64,000 nucleotides of DNA, from assembly GCF_002056795.1 (NCBI RefSeq), contig NZ_CP020104.1, positions 5,403,501 through 5,467,500 of the forward strand, written 5' to 3'. Shown here one piece after another: positions 24,259-32,530 of the stretch; position 1 is the first letter of the stretch; every line of letters starts with the position of its first letter. Origin of the DNA: Spirosoma aerolatum (GTDB taxonomy: Bacteria; Bacteroidota; Bacteroidia; Cytophagales; Spirosomataceae). The position numbers were made by a program, and so were the translations under genes. Below the pieces are notes generated by a model that worked only from the letters and a program-made list of their open reading frames with translations, did no database searches and was not told the origin of the DNA.

Positions 24259-25689
24259 ATGAACACCATCCTGACTACCTTCTTCGCCTTATTGATAACC
24301 CAACCCGTAATTGCACAGATCGGGCGACCGTTTATCCATGATCCATCGACCGTCGCGGAATGCGAAGGCAAGTATTACACGTTTGGCACCGGTGGTGGTG
24401 GATTAATTTCCAATGATGGCTGGACATGGTATGGCGGTGGAGTGAGGCCCGGTGGTGGTGCCGCTCCTGATGTCCTCAAAATTGGGGATCGTTACCTGGT
24501 CGTATATGGAGCCACTGGTGGATCACCCAACCATAAAGGAGCGATTCTGACCATGTGGAACAAGACCCTGGACCCAAAGTCGCCTGATTTCAAGTATTCT
24601 GAACCAGTTGTTGTGGCTACGTCGGATGGTTATGAAGAGAACGATGCCATTGACCCCGGCCTGATGCTGGACCCAACGACCGGACGCCTTTGGATGACCT
24701 ACGGCACCTATTTTGGCTACACGCGCCTGATCGAATTAGACCCCAAAACAGGTAAGCTCAAGGCTGGTAATAAACCCGTGGATGTAGCCATCGTCTGTGA
24801 GGCCAGCACGCTCGTCTACCGCGATGGTTGGTATTACCTGCTGGCCACGCATGGTAGTTGTTGCGATGGCGCCAACTCTACTTACAATGTGGTGGTGGGT
24901 CGATCCAGAAAAATAGCCGGCCCTTATCTCGATAATGTAGGGCGAAGTATGCTGCAAGGGGGTGGCAAAATGGTGGTGGCTACGCGTGGCGGATTAATCG
25001 GTCCTGGTCATTTTGGCCATATCGTTCTTGAGAACGGTGTTGAAAAAATGTCGATCCATTACGAAGCCGATTTGGCGCAGGGTGGTCGAAGCGTACTAGG
25101 CATATTGCCGGTGGTCTGGAAAGATGGCTGGCCGATTGCCGGAGAAAAATTTAAAGAAGGCACGTTTGAAATTGAATCCGTACGACGAGGCTATGCCTTA
25201 GAGCTGGCCGTTGATTTCACCCGAATGGCCGTTGGACCCCGGGGATTTGGCCAGCCCAACAATGACCCCATAAAGCCTGTTCCGGCTCAGCAGCTGGCCG
25301 ATGTGCAGAAAAACTGGCCAACCGGCCCTATTCATCTACGAATAGGCGACTATATGTCGCGTCCCCATCAACAGTGGACGATTACCGATGCACCTGATAG
25401 CACCGGGTATTTAGGTGGCCCCTATTACAAGATTGCCCTGGCCGGAACCGATCGGGCTCTAGCGGCCACTGCCGATGCCGAAGTCATAACCGTACCGACC
25501 TTTACCGGCGCCCCCGAACAGTTATGGCGAATCGATCAATTGACGGATGGTGCTTATCGGATTATGCCGAAAATCGTACCGAATTCAGCAAAGAAGTTAG
25601 CGCTGGTATCCTCTGGCGACAGCACCCCTACATTAGCCGAATTTGATTTTAACAGCGATAATTCCAAGTGGAATTTCAGGACTCCCTAA
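24259..25689 (+). CDS. Secreted glycoside hydrolase family 43 (arabinanase-like)
   Basis: 476 residues. Signal peptide to about residue 20 (VIAQ). The five-bladed propeller shows the GH43 residues: Asp28 in FIHDPS, Asp132 in AIDPGLMLD and Glu181 in IVCEAST, matching base, pKa modulator and acid. GSCCDGANSTYNVVVGRS is a typical GH43 stretch. The last 150 residues form a second beta domain with GPIHLRIGDYMSRPHQQW and AAPEQLWRID-like repeats, perhaps a ricin-type carbohydrate-binding module. Likely an arabinan endo-1,5-alpha-L-arabinanase or related arabinofuranosidase acting outside the cytoplasm. Exact linkage uncertain. Confidence 0.82.
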   Translation: MNTILTTFFALLITQPVIAQIGRPFIHDPSTVAECEGKYYTFGTGGGGLISNDGWTWYGGGVRPGGGAAPDVLKIGDRYLVVYGATGGSPNHKGAILTMWNKTLDPKSPDFKYSEPVVVATSDGYEENDAIDPGLMLDPTTGRLWMTYGTYFGYTRLIELDPKTGKLKAGNKPVDVAIVCEASTLVYRDGWYYLLATHGSCCDGANSTYNVVVGRSRKIAGPYLDNVGRSMLQGGGKMVVATRGGLIGPGHFGHIVLENGVEKMSIHYEADLAQGGRSVLGILPVVWKDGWPIAGEKFKEGTFEIESVRRGYALELAVDFTRMAVGPRGFGQPNNDPIKPVPAQQLADVQKNWPTGPIHLRIGDYMSRPHQQWTITDAPDSTGYLGGPYYKIALAGTDRALAATADAEVITVPTFTGAPEQLWRIDQLTDGAYRIMPKIVPNSAKKLALVSSGDSTPTLAEFDFNSDNSKWNFRTP

Positions 25690-25769
25690 ACGGGGTGCAG
25701 AAACGCTGAACGTAGGAAAAACAAAAAATTAGTACGAACGGCATAAAAACGGCATACACCAGACGAACC

Positions 25770-26285
25770 ATGATCTTACCGAAAGAACGCGATTCACGGT
25801 TTATTACCCTACGGCGTGGCGGTACGTTGACTGACTCCAACCATCAGCTGCTTGCGTTATGGGCCGCTGCCTGTGCCGAACACGTGCTTCATCTGTTTGA
25901 GCAAGTCAACCCTGAGGATGAGCGCCCACGGCAAGCTATCGAGTTGACACGGGCATGGGCAAACGGAGAAATAACCATGAAACAAGCGCACAATGCGGCT
26001 TTTGCGGCTAATGCGGCAGCTAAAGGTATGCCCGATGCAGCCCGGTTTGCAGCCCTGGCTGCCGGACAGGCCGTGGCTGTGGCCCACGTGGCCGCCCATG
26101 AACTTGGTGCGGCTGCCTACGCTATCAGAGCAATTAGAGAATCTGTTGACAAGAATGAGAAGGACAGAATAGGGCAAGCAGAATGTCAATGGCAGCGCGA
26201 CCAGCTTCCAGCCAACATCCGTGAGCTTGTTCTCGATGACCAGGCCTTAAGGAATCATCTGTGCTGGTTTGTATTCGATTGTTGA
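25770..26285 (+). CDS. Imm-5-like putative immunity protein
   Basis: 171 residues. The opening DSRFITLRRGGTLTDSNHQLLALWAAACAEHVLHLF is the conserved start of the Imm-5-like family (first 20 residues are the most telling), followed by an Ala-rich helical bundle with AANAAAKGMPDAARFAALAAGQAVAVAHVA (in part) and HELGAAAYAI. Such proteins were named by association with polymorphic toxins. No toxin gene lies next to it: the neighbours are a GH43 enzyme and an unrelated membrane protein. It may protect against toxins of other strains or have another job. Confidence 0.78.
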   Translation: MILPKERDSRFITLRRGGTLTDSNHQLLALWAAACAEHVLHLFEQVNPEDERPRQAIELTRAWANGEITMKQAHNAAFAANAAAKGMPDAARFAALAAGQAVAVAHVAAHELGAAAYAIRAIRESVDKNEKDRIGQAECQWQRDQLPANIRELVLDDQALRNHLCWFVFDC

Positions 26286-26338
26286 CTTGACATCAGCAGG
26301 AACTTGTAGCGAATGTTGGGGCTCGTCAATAACTAGGG

Positions 26339-26920
26339 CTACTCCTCAATTTTTATATTCCGCAATTCAATCCGTTCGGGGACTGTATCGAATCGCCAGC
26401 GTTCGCCATAAATGGATTCGTACCAGATTTGTACCCGAATATCCCCACGCCCAATGGCCTCATCGACCCAGCGCCCGACGTATTTATGGTCGATGTTGCA
26501 AAGTTCGATAGTCTGCCCCGGCGCGATAACCCGTTCGGGCCAAAGGTCAGCCTTAGTAACAGTATAACCTTCTACATCGGCTGGCTTTACCTCCCCTTTC
26601 GCCAGTTTCTCATCAACAATGATGCCGGCTATCCGTCGAAGGTCACTATACCGCTGCTTTTTATAGGTGATCTGCGTTTCTTTAACAATGGCAGGACCTA
26701 CTCCATTATTCACAAAAATCATAGCGACTTGCCAGGCTTTATCTCCTCCGCTATCATTCAGATAGCTATCCATGATTGGCATGACCGATGCATACTGCTG
26801 GGTTCGTTGCAGATACGCCTGATAGAAGGTTATTCCAATGGCACAGAAGCTGGACACAACAGCCAGAATACTCAGATATGTATCGAGCGACACGACGACT
26901 TTACGGGTTGAACGGGGCAT
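26339..26920 (-). CDS. Membrane protein of unknown function
   Basis: 193 residues from the ATG at 26920. One N-terminal transmembrane helix (about 13-33, TYLSILAVVSSFCAIGITFYQAY) is followed by a soluble domain of about 150 residues with alternating strands, including NNGVGPAIVKETQITYK. The topology suggests an inner-membrane-anchored protein. I do not recognise the family. It converges with the Imm-5-like gene 53 bases away. Confidence 0.6.
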   Translation of the reverse strand: MPRSTRKVVVSLDTYLSILAVVSSFCAIGITFYQAYLQRTQQYASVMPIMDSYLNDSGGDKAWQVAMIFVNNGVGPAIVKETQITYKKQRYSDLRRIAGIIVDEKLAKGEVKPADVEGYTVTKADLWPERVIAPGQTIELCNIDHKYVGRWVDEAIGRGDIRVQIWYESIYGERWRFDTVPERIELRNIKIEE

Positions 26921-27133
26921 ACTAATCACATTTTAATAGTTGTCTACACTCAGATAACCAGACGATTACAAGCAATAGCTTTTCCATAAGGCAGTATCTG
27001 GGCTCCCAACGGCTTACAAATTCAACAAAATGCGTTTTATTGACCAGCCTTTTACGAAATACGGTTTACAGCCTGGCAGCAACGGAAGGCCAAATAAACA
27101 ACTCAATGTATTATCTCAAAACAAAAGTGATGT

Positions 27134-27715
27134 ATGACCACGACCTGTAAGCAATTTTTAGTAGCCGCCCTGTTTGGCACAGCTCTTTTCACATCTTGTA
27201 GCCGTCCGACTGCTTATTTTCAGCGCAGCCCAGTCGAGACCGTTCAGGCTCGCACCAGCCAAACGACGAATCCCGCTGCTACTCCTTCTATTCCTTTACT
27301 TACTGAGTCGGTTGCCCTGGAAACTGTTGCGAATAATCTGCCTGTTACGTACGCTCGTACCGATAGCAAACTGATAGCTAGCAAAAAATTGGGCAAGCGT
27401 ATCGAACGAATGAAGTATCTGCTGGCAACAGCTCATGGCATGCAGGAACCGGCGGCCGTTGCTACTCCTCACAAGTTGAATTTAGTGGAGCGAATCATAC
27501 TAAAGAAAGTGAATAAAAAGATCAGCCATAGACTGGCGCCCGCTCATCCAGAGAAGGTCATGCTGAGTAAGGGGCCTATTCTGATCGGTGGCGCTGTTTT
27601 GTTGATAGGCGGCTTGTTAATGCTGATTATGGGCTCTGGTACGGTTGCATTTATTGGCCTGATTGCTTCATTGATTGGTGCCCTTGGCGTTATTCTGGGT
27701 TTGTTTGAGTACTAG
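27134..27715 (+). CDS. Lipoprotein with a hydrophobic C-terminal hairpin
   Basis: 193 residues. The signal region ends in LFTSC (lipobox Cys about residue 22), a Ser/Thr/Pro-rich linker follows, and residues 150-190 are two strongly hydrophobic Gly-rich segments (GGAVLLIGGLLMLIMGSG and GLIASLIGALGVILGL). This lipoprotein plus membrane-hairpin layout is common in Cytophagales, but I know no function. Confidence 0.65.
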   Translation: MTTTCKQFLVAALFGTALFTSCSRPTAYFQRSPVETVQARTSQTTNPAATPSIPLLTESVALETVANNLPVTYARTDSKLIASKKLGKRIERMKYLLATAHGMQEPAAVATPHKLNLVERIILKKVNKKISHRLAPAHPEKVMLSKGPILIGGAVLLIGGLLMLIMGSGTVAFIGLIASLIGALGVILGLFEY

Positions 27716-27737
27716 AACGTTGGCTAAAACTGGTTAT

Positions 27738-28616
27738 CTACAACAGTACCAACAGACTACCCGGAACGACGCGCACCTCTGCCCGCCCCGTGGGTAACGT
27801 CAGCGGTTCGCCATCGGCGTGAATAAGCAACGGTGCATCACTCTCTACCACCGCTTTGGTAATAGATCGCCCACGCCAGTATGTCGACTGGTTCAAAGTT
27901 TTGTTGAAAAGTCGCCAGGTTAGCATACCAGCCACCTGAGTTGGAAACGGTCTGATTTCGCACTGTTCCAACTTCCCGTCAGCGATGTTGGCCGTTGGGG
28001 CCATCCAGGCGTTATTACCGAATTGTCCGGCGTTGGCAAAGGTCATCGAAAACAGGGGCTTAACCTGCCCATCGACCACGTATCGTTGCGGTTTATAGGC
28101 CCAAAAGGCTCGAAAGGCCGTTCGAATATAGGTAGGCAGCCCACGCACCGGAGCTCTGGCGAATTCGTGCGCTACGTACGCTTCAAAGCCCATGCCTGCT
28201 GTGCAAAAAAATGGATATTCGTTAATCTCACCACTATCGATCACTACCGGGCGTCCACTCAACGCCCGGTCTATGGCCTTCAATGGATTCAGGGGCACGC
28301 CAAGATGTCGGGCCAGCCCATTGCCAGACCCGATGGGCACGATACCCAGGGCCGTGGATGTCCGACGCAGGGCCTGTGCAATTTCGTTAATGGTGCCGTC
28401 GCCACCGATGGTTAATACTCGGCTTACGCCACGCTTTACAGCATCGGCTGCCAGCTCGGTAGCGTGCCCTGCATGCGCTGTCAACAGGACTTCGGGATCA
28501 TACGCAAGTGCTTCTGCACGACGCATAAACGCATCCAGAAGCACGTTCTTTTGCTCGGCCGATGTTGTGCCTGAGTTGGGATTAATAATGGCCAGAACTT
28601 TTGACCGAATAGCCAC
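27738..28616 (-). CDS. Diacylglycerol-kinase family lipid kinase (YegS/DgkB-like)
   Basis: 292 residues. The N-terminal INPNSG motif (11-16) and GGDGTINE (71-78) are the nucleotide-binding and catalytic signatures of the DAG/sphingosine kinase fold, with GSGNGLARHLG at about residue 97. The C-terminal domain is a beta sandwich ending in PLTLPTGRAEVRVVPGSLLVLL. Expected to phosphorylate a lipid (diacylglycerol, or a sphingoid base given the serine-palmitoyltransferase-like gene nearby). The substrate is not readable from sequence. Confidence 0.88.
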   Translation of the reverse strand: MAIRSKVLAIINPNSGTTSAEQKNVLLDAFMRRAEALAYDPEVLLTAHAGHATELAADAVKRGVSRVLTIGGDGTINEIAQALRRTSTALGIVPIGSGNGLARHLGVPLNPLKAIDRALSGRPVVIDSGEINEYPFFCTAGMGFEAYVAHEFARAPVRGLPTYIRTAFRAFWAYKPQRYVVDGQVKPLFSMTFANAGQFGNNAWMAPTANIADGKLEQCEIRPFPTQVAGMLTWRLFNKTLNQSTYWRGRSITKAVVESDAPLLIHADGEPLTLPTGRAEVRVVPGSLLVLL

Positions 28617-28662
28617 GTAGATGAATTAAAGGTTACGATTGCACTGCTTGTCATTTCCCCTG

Positions 28663-28779
28663 TCAGGAAAAGAAAATAAACAGAACGAGAATGAACACAA
28701 CGATAAAAATATAGTACCAGCCGTCGGAAAAAATATACGGCTTATACTCCTGATAAAAATCCAGAATCTTTTTCCACAT
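28663..28779 (-). CDS. 38-residue membrane miniprotein
   Basis: From the ATG at 28779 the protein is a short charged helix (MWKKILDFYQEYKPYIFSDG) followed by one transmembrane helix (about 21-37) ending in LFIFFS. An upstream in-frame ATG would add 31 residues that look like intergenic repeat DNA (the GTTTACGG hairpin), which argues for the short form. No family known to me. It lies between the FabG-like and DAG-kinase genes on the same strand, so it may be co-transcribed. Confidence 0.45.
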   Translation of the reverse strand: MWKKILDFYQEYKPYIFSDGWYYIFIVVFILVLFIFFS

Positions 28780-28814
28780 GATCAAGTTACGGTCAATGCA
28801 TTCGTAAAGATAAG

Positions 28815-28870
28815 GGTTTACGGTGGGCAGACCATGCGAAAGCAACTTATGCGTCGGCCTACCGTAAACC
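28815..28870. repeat. Inverted repeat, GTTTACGGT family
   Basis: GGTTTACGGTGGGC (28815-28828) faces GCCTACCGTAAACC (28857-28870) with one mismatch, and more ACCGTAAAC copies follow to 28890. The same unit recurs at 62926-63017. Confidence 0.7.
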
Positions 28871-28893
28871 AAATACCGTAAACGGTAAACCCG

Positions 28894-29631
28894 CTAAATT
28901 GCCTGTCCACCGTTTACAGCTAAAACGTGGCCGTTAACAAAGGAAGCTTCGTCGGATGCCAGGAACAGGTAGGCATAGGCGATATCTTCGGGCTTCCCGA
29001 TCCGTCGGACGGGAATAGACGCAACGGCATGATTCCGAACGTCGTCGGGCATGGCATCGGTCATAGCAGTCTGGATAAAACCGGGCGCTACGGCATTGGC
29101 CGTAACCCCTTTAGATCCCAGTTCTTTAGCCCACGACCGGACCATGCCAATAATACCGGCTTTGGCGGCTGCGTAGTTCGTTTGTCCAAATGCCCCGTGT
29201 ACGCCGTTGATCGACGACGTACAAATGATCCGACCGTATTTCTGCTCGACCATATACGGAGCTACGATCTTCGTGCAGTTAAATACGCCCGTCAGGTTTA
29301 CGTCAATCACTTGCTGCCACTCAGCAAACGACATTTTCAGCAGGGTTTTGTCACGCGTAATGCCTGCATTATTTATGAGAATATCGATCCGGCCAAATTC
29401 GTCAACCACCTCCTTGGCAGCCGCTTCTATAGCCTCGACATCCGTTGTACTAACGTGCTTGAACTCACAACGAAAGCCCTGCGAACGCAATGTTTGTGCG
29501 GTAGATTCGCCTTCGTCCAGCACATCCCAGATCATAACGGTAGCCCCTTCCTGACAAAAAATTTCGGCTGCTTTCTGGCCAATACCCCGTGCAGCACCCG
29601 TAATGATGGCAACTTTATTCAGTAATCGCAT
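28894..29631 (-). CDS. fabG: 3-oxoacyl-ACP reductase-type short-chain dehydrogenase
   Basis: 245 residues, NADPH-dependent ketoreductase fold. TGAARGIG (11-18) binds the cofactor, NNAG is at 87-90, and the catalytic Ser140, Tyr153, Lys157 sit in SSINGVHGAFGQTNYAAAKAG. The C-terminal IPVRRIGKPEDIAYAYLFLAS and HVLAVNGG are typical FabG. It may serve fatty-acid synthesis or a related acyl pathway; MaoC-like and acyltransferase genes are within 2 kb but on other operons. It is one of many SDRs in such genomes, so whether it is the housekeeping FabG is unclear. Confidence 0.85.
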   Translation of the reverse strand: MRLLNKVAIITGAARGIGQKAAEIFCQEGATVMIWDVLDEGESTAQTLRSQGFRCEFKHVSTTDVEAIEAAAKEVVDEFGRIDILINNAGITRDKTLLKMSFAEWQQVIDVNLTGVFNCTKIVAPYMVEQKYGRIICTSSINGVHGAFGQTNYAAAKAGIIGMVRSWAKELGSKGVTANAVAPGFIQTAMTDAMPDDVRNHAVASIPVRRIGKPEDIAYAYLFLASDEASFVNGHVLAVNGGQAI

Positions 29632-29783
29632 AACTTCCGGTTTAGAAACAGCGTAATCGTATCCTGCAGCGAATAACGCTAAACTATTGCTTACTTGTCA
29701 ATCAATTCCTGATTAACTTACTGCCACGCAACAGCCTCTTACTCGAATTGTCGTCTCATTATACACCACAAAACCTGCTTATA

Positions 29784-30227
29784 ATGCGCTTACGTATTAC
29801 CCTTTTTATTCTTAGCTTATTTTTTGAGACAGGTGTACGCGCCCAATCCATCGGCACTGCCCCTGACCGAAGGGCAATTCTCCAGATTTTGAAACGTCAG
29901 ACCGATGACTGGAATGCCGGGCGTATCGACAAGTTTATGACCGCCTACTGGGTGTCTGATTCTCTCACGTTTGTAGGAAAAGCCGGCATTACCTATGGCT
30001 ATCAGGCTACCCTTGAAAACTATAAAAAGCGATACCCCGACCGGGCTGCCATGGGGAAGCTCCGGTTCGATGTGTTAAATATGGATTTTCCGAGTCCGAA
30101 TGTTGCCTATGTAATTGGCCGGTTTCATCTCACCCGGCCCAAAATAGGCGATGCCAATGGCTATTTTACCCTACTCTGGCATAAAGTCAAGCGACGCTGG
30201 GTCATTATCAGCGACCATACGAGCTGA
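29784..30227 (+). CDS. Secreted SnoaL/DUF4440-like protein
   Basis: 147 residues from the ATG at 29784 (an upstream ATG at 29748 adds a stretch with no signal character). The signal peptide ends at about GVRAQ. The rest matches an NTF2-like cone fold: ILKRQTDDWNAGRIDKFMTAYW at the start (first part diagnostic), GYQATLENYKKRYPD, then WHKVKRRWVIISDHTS. Such proteins bind small ligands or catalyse isomerisation; no catalytic residues are obvious. Confidence 0.7.
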   Translation: MRLRITLFILSLFFETGVRAQSIGTAPDRRAILQILKRQTDDWNAGRIDKFMTAYWVSDSLTFVGKAGITYGYQATLENYKKRYPDRAAMGKLRFDVLNMDFPSPNVAYVIGRFHLTRPKIGDANGYFTLLWHKVKRRWVIISDHTS

Positions 30228-30263
30228 TTCACCGAATGAACAAGTGGCACCAGGGCACCAATT

Positions 30264-31493
30264 TCATTCTTTCACCCGTTCGCTCATCAACAGCGTTGGT
30301 TCTTTTGCGGAAATCCGTTCGCGGAGTTCGGTGACGGGCTTTTCGAAGAAGTAGTACAGCAGCGTTGACGCAACAAGCACTACTACCCAGAATAGACCGA
30401 CTTTGGTCCAGCCAACAACAAACGATGTCGTAGGTATTCGCTCAATAATCATTAACATAATGGGCGTCAAATTCAGTAGATACATTGAGTATGAAATCAG
30501 GCTGATGTGTGTAATAATCTGGCTGATTCCGGCCTTTGCCCAAATCCCCGTTGGTGTCCGCCAGCCATCCATATAGGGAACAATCAGGGCCATGCTTAAC
30601 CCCATCAATGGAAAATATAATGTCCGTTTGAAAAATGTGTAACCCAGATGGACTCCCGCTTTATAGTAGTATCCAATGACCAGAATCGACGCCGAAAAAG
30701 AAACCAGTGCACTGATCAGTATCCCAATCACTAACAATCGTCGTTGGAGACTCTTATTGGTCCACTGGCTCGGGAAGTAGTTTTTTGCATAAGCTGCCAG
30801 CACGCCATAGGAAATCGCATCCAGCCGGGTCATAACCATGCCCCGGTATTGCAACTCTCCTTCCGAAAGTGGGATTTGAAGAGCCGTAATGAACCGATAT
30901 AGATTGGTTCCGACAATAATGGTCAGAATGGTAACCAGAACAATCCGCTGCCGCGACCACCGTGCCGAAAGCAGCGTATGCATCCCCCACAATACCAGTG
31001 GTAGTGTGATATACGACCATTCTTCAATGGCCAGACTCCAGGTTTCTGGGAAAAAATCAGGGACAGGATTGGCAAAATTCTGAATAAACAGGTAATACTT
31101 AATCAACGTTGCCTTAGCGGGCAATGTATGGCGGAGCCCACTGCGCCAGGCGCGGACCAGCGCGAACAGGATCAATCCAGTCAGTACGAGATAATAGTTC
31201 GGCAGGGTACGAAACCAGCGTCGTGTCCAGAAATTCAGCAGTAGCTCCCCGTTAAAATGGCCTTTCTTTTCATACGATCGAATCAAAATGCCCCCAATCA
31301 GAAAGCCGCTCAACACAAAAAACAGCTCAACGCCATCGGGCAGCAGATGGTGGATAAATAGCCCATTATAGTATTCTTTCAGCGCAATGGTCGCATGGGC
31401 ATCTACAACAATCAGAATAGCCAGCGCCCGCATTACATCCAGCCCAAATACGCGCTTAGCTGCCGTATCGGTTGAAAACAGTTTCGTAAGCAT
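30264..31493 (-). CDS. Acyltransferase-3 family membrane protein (OafA/YrhL)
   Basis: 409 residues, about ten transmembrane helices. The motif LDVMRALAILIVVDAH (18-34) with FFVLSGFLIGG, FWTRRWFRTLPNYY and EEWSYITLP are the acyltransferase-3 signatures. It moves an acyl group, usually acetyl, onto a surface sugar or lipid at the inner membrane. The target cannot be told. An 80-base inverted repeat separates it from the divergent MaoC-like gene. Confidence 0.85.
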   Translation of the reverse strand: MLTKLFSTDTAAKRVFGLDVMRALAILIVVDAHATIALKEYYNGLFIHHLLPDGVELFFVLSGFLIGGILIRSYEKKGHFNGELLLNFWTRRWFRTLPNYYLVLTGLILFALVRAWRSGLRHTLPAKATLIKYYLFIQNFANPVPDFFPETWSLAIEEWSYITLPLVLWGMHTLLSARWSRQRIVLVTILTIIVGTNLYRFITALQIPLSEGELQYRGMVMTRLDAISYGVLAAYAKNYFPSQWTNKSLQRRLLVIGILISALVSFSASILVIGYYYKAGVHLGYTFFKRTLYFPLMGLSMALIVPYMDGWRTPTGIWAKAGISQIITHISLISYSMYLLNLTPIMLMIIERIPTTSFVVGWTKVGLFWVVVLVASTLLYYFFEKPVTELRERISAKEPTLLMSERVKE

Positions 31494-31515
31494 AAGTATC
31501 CGCGAAGGTAAGACT

Positions 31516-31614
31516 CAATGAATAATGTATAATGCAAAATGACTAATGATTCGTGCTTCTATACGATCTTTGCCCCACCGTCATTCTCCATTTTACATTA
31601 TTCATTATTCATTT
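31516..31614. repeat. Long imperfect inverted repeat, TAATGAATAATG family
   Basis: Arms 31516-31549 and 31581-31614 (34 bases, about seven mismatches) hold AATGAATAATG-ATAATG-AAAATG units. It sits between the acyltransferase and MaoC-like genes. It shares its unit with 13190-13261. Confidence 0.7.
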
Positions 31615-31620
31615 CCGTCT

Positions 31621-32028
31621 ATGGAATTTGGCCTACATGCTGTTCATCACTATAGCTTTCGGTTCTCGCAGGCCGACGTAGTTGATTTTGCCAGGGTTAC
31701 GGGCGATAATAACCCGTTGCACCTCGATGCTGATTTTGCTGCTCAAACCCCGTTTAAACTTCCTATCATTCACGGTATGCTGGGGGCAAGTGTCTTCACG
31801 AAAGTACTGGGTACTGAGTTTCCAGGCTATGGGTCCGTTTATTTAGGGCAAACGCTGGAGTTTTTACGGCCTATGTTTGTCGATACCGACTACGAAGCTA
31901 CGTTCACCGTACAGTCGATTGATCCGGTTAAACATATTGCCCAGATCCTTGGCGAACTTAGAGATGTCCAAACGGGCAAAGTCACCACACGGGGCGTAGC
32001 TACGCTGATGCACCGCGAAAAAATATAA
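31621..32028 (+). CDS. MaoC-like hydratase
   Basis: 135 residues from the ATG at 31621; the longer frame upstream runs through the inverted repeat. FSQADVVDFARVTGDNNPLHLDADFAA has the hot-dog catalytic Asp and His of (R)-specific enoyl-CoA hydratases, followed by IIHGMLGASVFTKVLGTEFPG. Expected to hydrate a 2-enoyl thioester. The partner enzyme is unknown. Confidence 0.82.
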   Translation: MEFGLHAVHHYSFRFSQADVVDFARVTGDNNPLHLDADFAAQTPFKLPIIHGMLGASVFTKVLGTEFPGYGSVYLGQTLEFLRPMFVDTDYEATFTVQSIDPVKHIAQILGELRDVQTGKVTTRGVATLMHREKI

Positions 32029-32133
32029 GCGGTTCAGGTGGCTGGTAAGCCATAGGACTATAAAACTAGAGCGTAACGTCTCTACAACGCTATACCCTTA
32101 AACATCCAAAATTTGCCTGATTACTGGCCAAAT

Positions 32134-32175
32134 AAAAACACCCCTGTAAGACTATTGCCTGACAGGGGTGTTTTT
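32134..32175. terminator. Bidirectional intrinsic terminator
   Basis: Stem arms 32134-32147 and 32162-32175 (AAAAACACCCCTGT / ACAGGGGTGTTTTT) are exact complements around a 14-base loop. A-run on the left and T-run on the right give a proper terminator on both strands, serving the MaoC-like gene and the convergent histone-like gene. Confidence 0.85.
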
Positions 32176-32204
32176 ATAGTTGGTCAATTGACCAGATGCT
32201 AACG

Positions 32205-32387
32205 CTACTTGGTGGCTGTGTTCTTGGTGTTTTGAACTTCAGCCCGAATGTTTTGCGCCAGCGTTTTCAAATCTTGCATTCCTTTCCGAACGCGGGTACC
32301 GGCAGCCTGGTTATTTTTCTCGTAAAACTTCTCGAAATCACTCTCGAGCGACATAACCAAATTCTTTACTTCATCGAAGCGTGCCAT
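32205..32387 (-). CDS. Histone-H1-like DNA-binding protein
   Basis: 60 residues. FDEVKNLVMSLESDFEKFYEK followed by AAGTRVRKGMQDLKTLAQNIR (both shown in part) is the conserved Hc1-like form found across Bacteroidota: two helices with a basic middle and a Lys-rich end. Probably a small nucleoid-associated protein. A proper two-way terminator lies just downstream. Normal for this family; low risk of being a false ORF. Confidence 0.88.
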   Translation of the reverse strand: MARFDEVKNLVMSLESDFEKFYEKNNQAAGTRVRKGMQDLKTLAQNIRAEVQNTKNTATK

Positions 32388-32530
32388 AGCGATACGTATG
32401 GGTTTAAGTGTGAAAAATGCCCAAATTCCGCTAAAAACGCGGTTTTGGTTGGAAATTTAAGCATTCTATTATACAGCGCAATAGCTGAGCCAAAAAAATG
32501 CCCAAAAAATCCTATTTTCAACACAAAACC

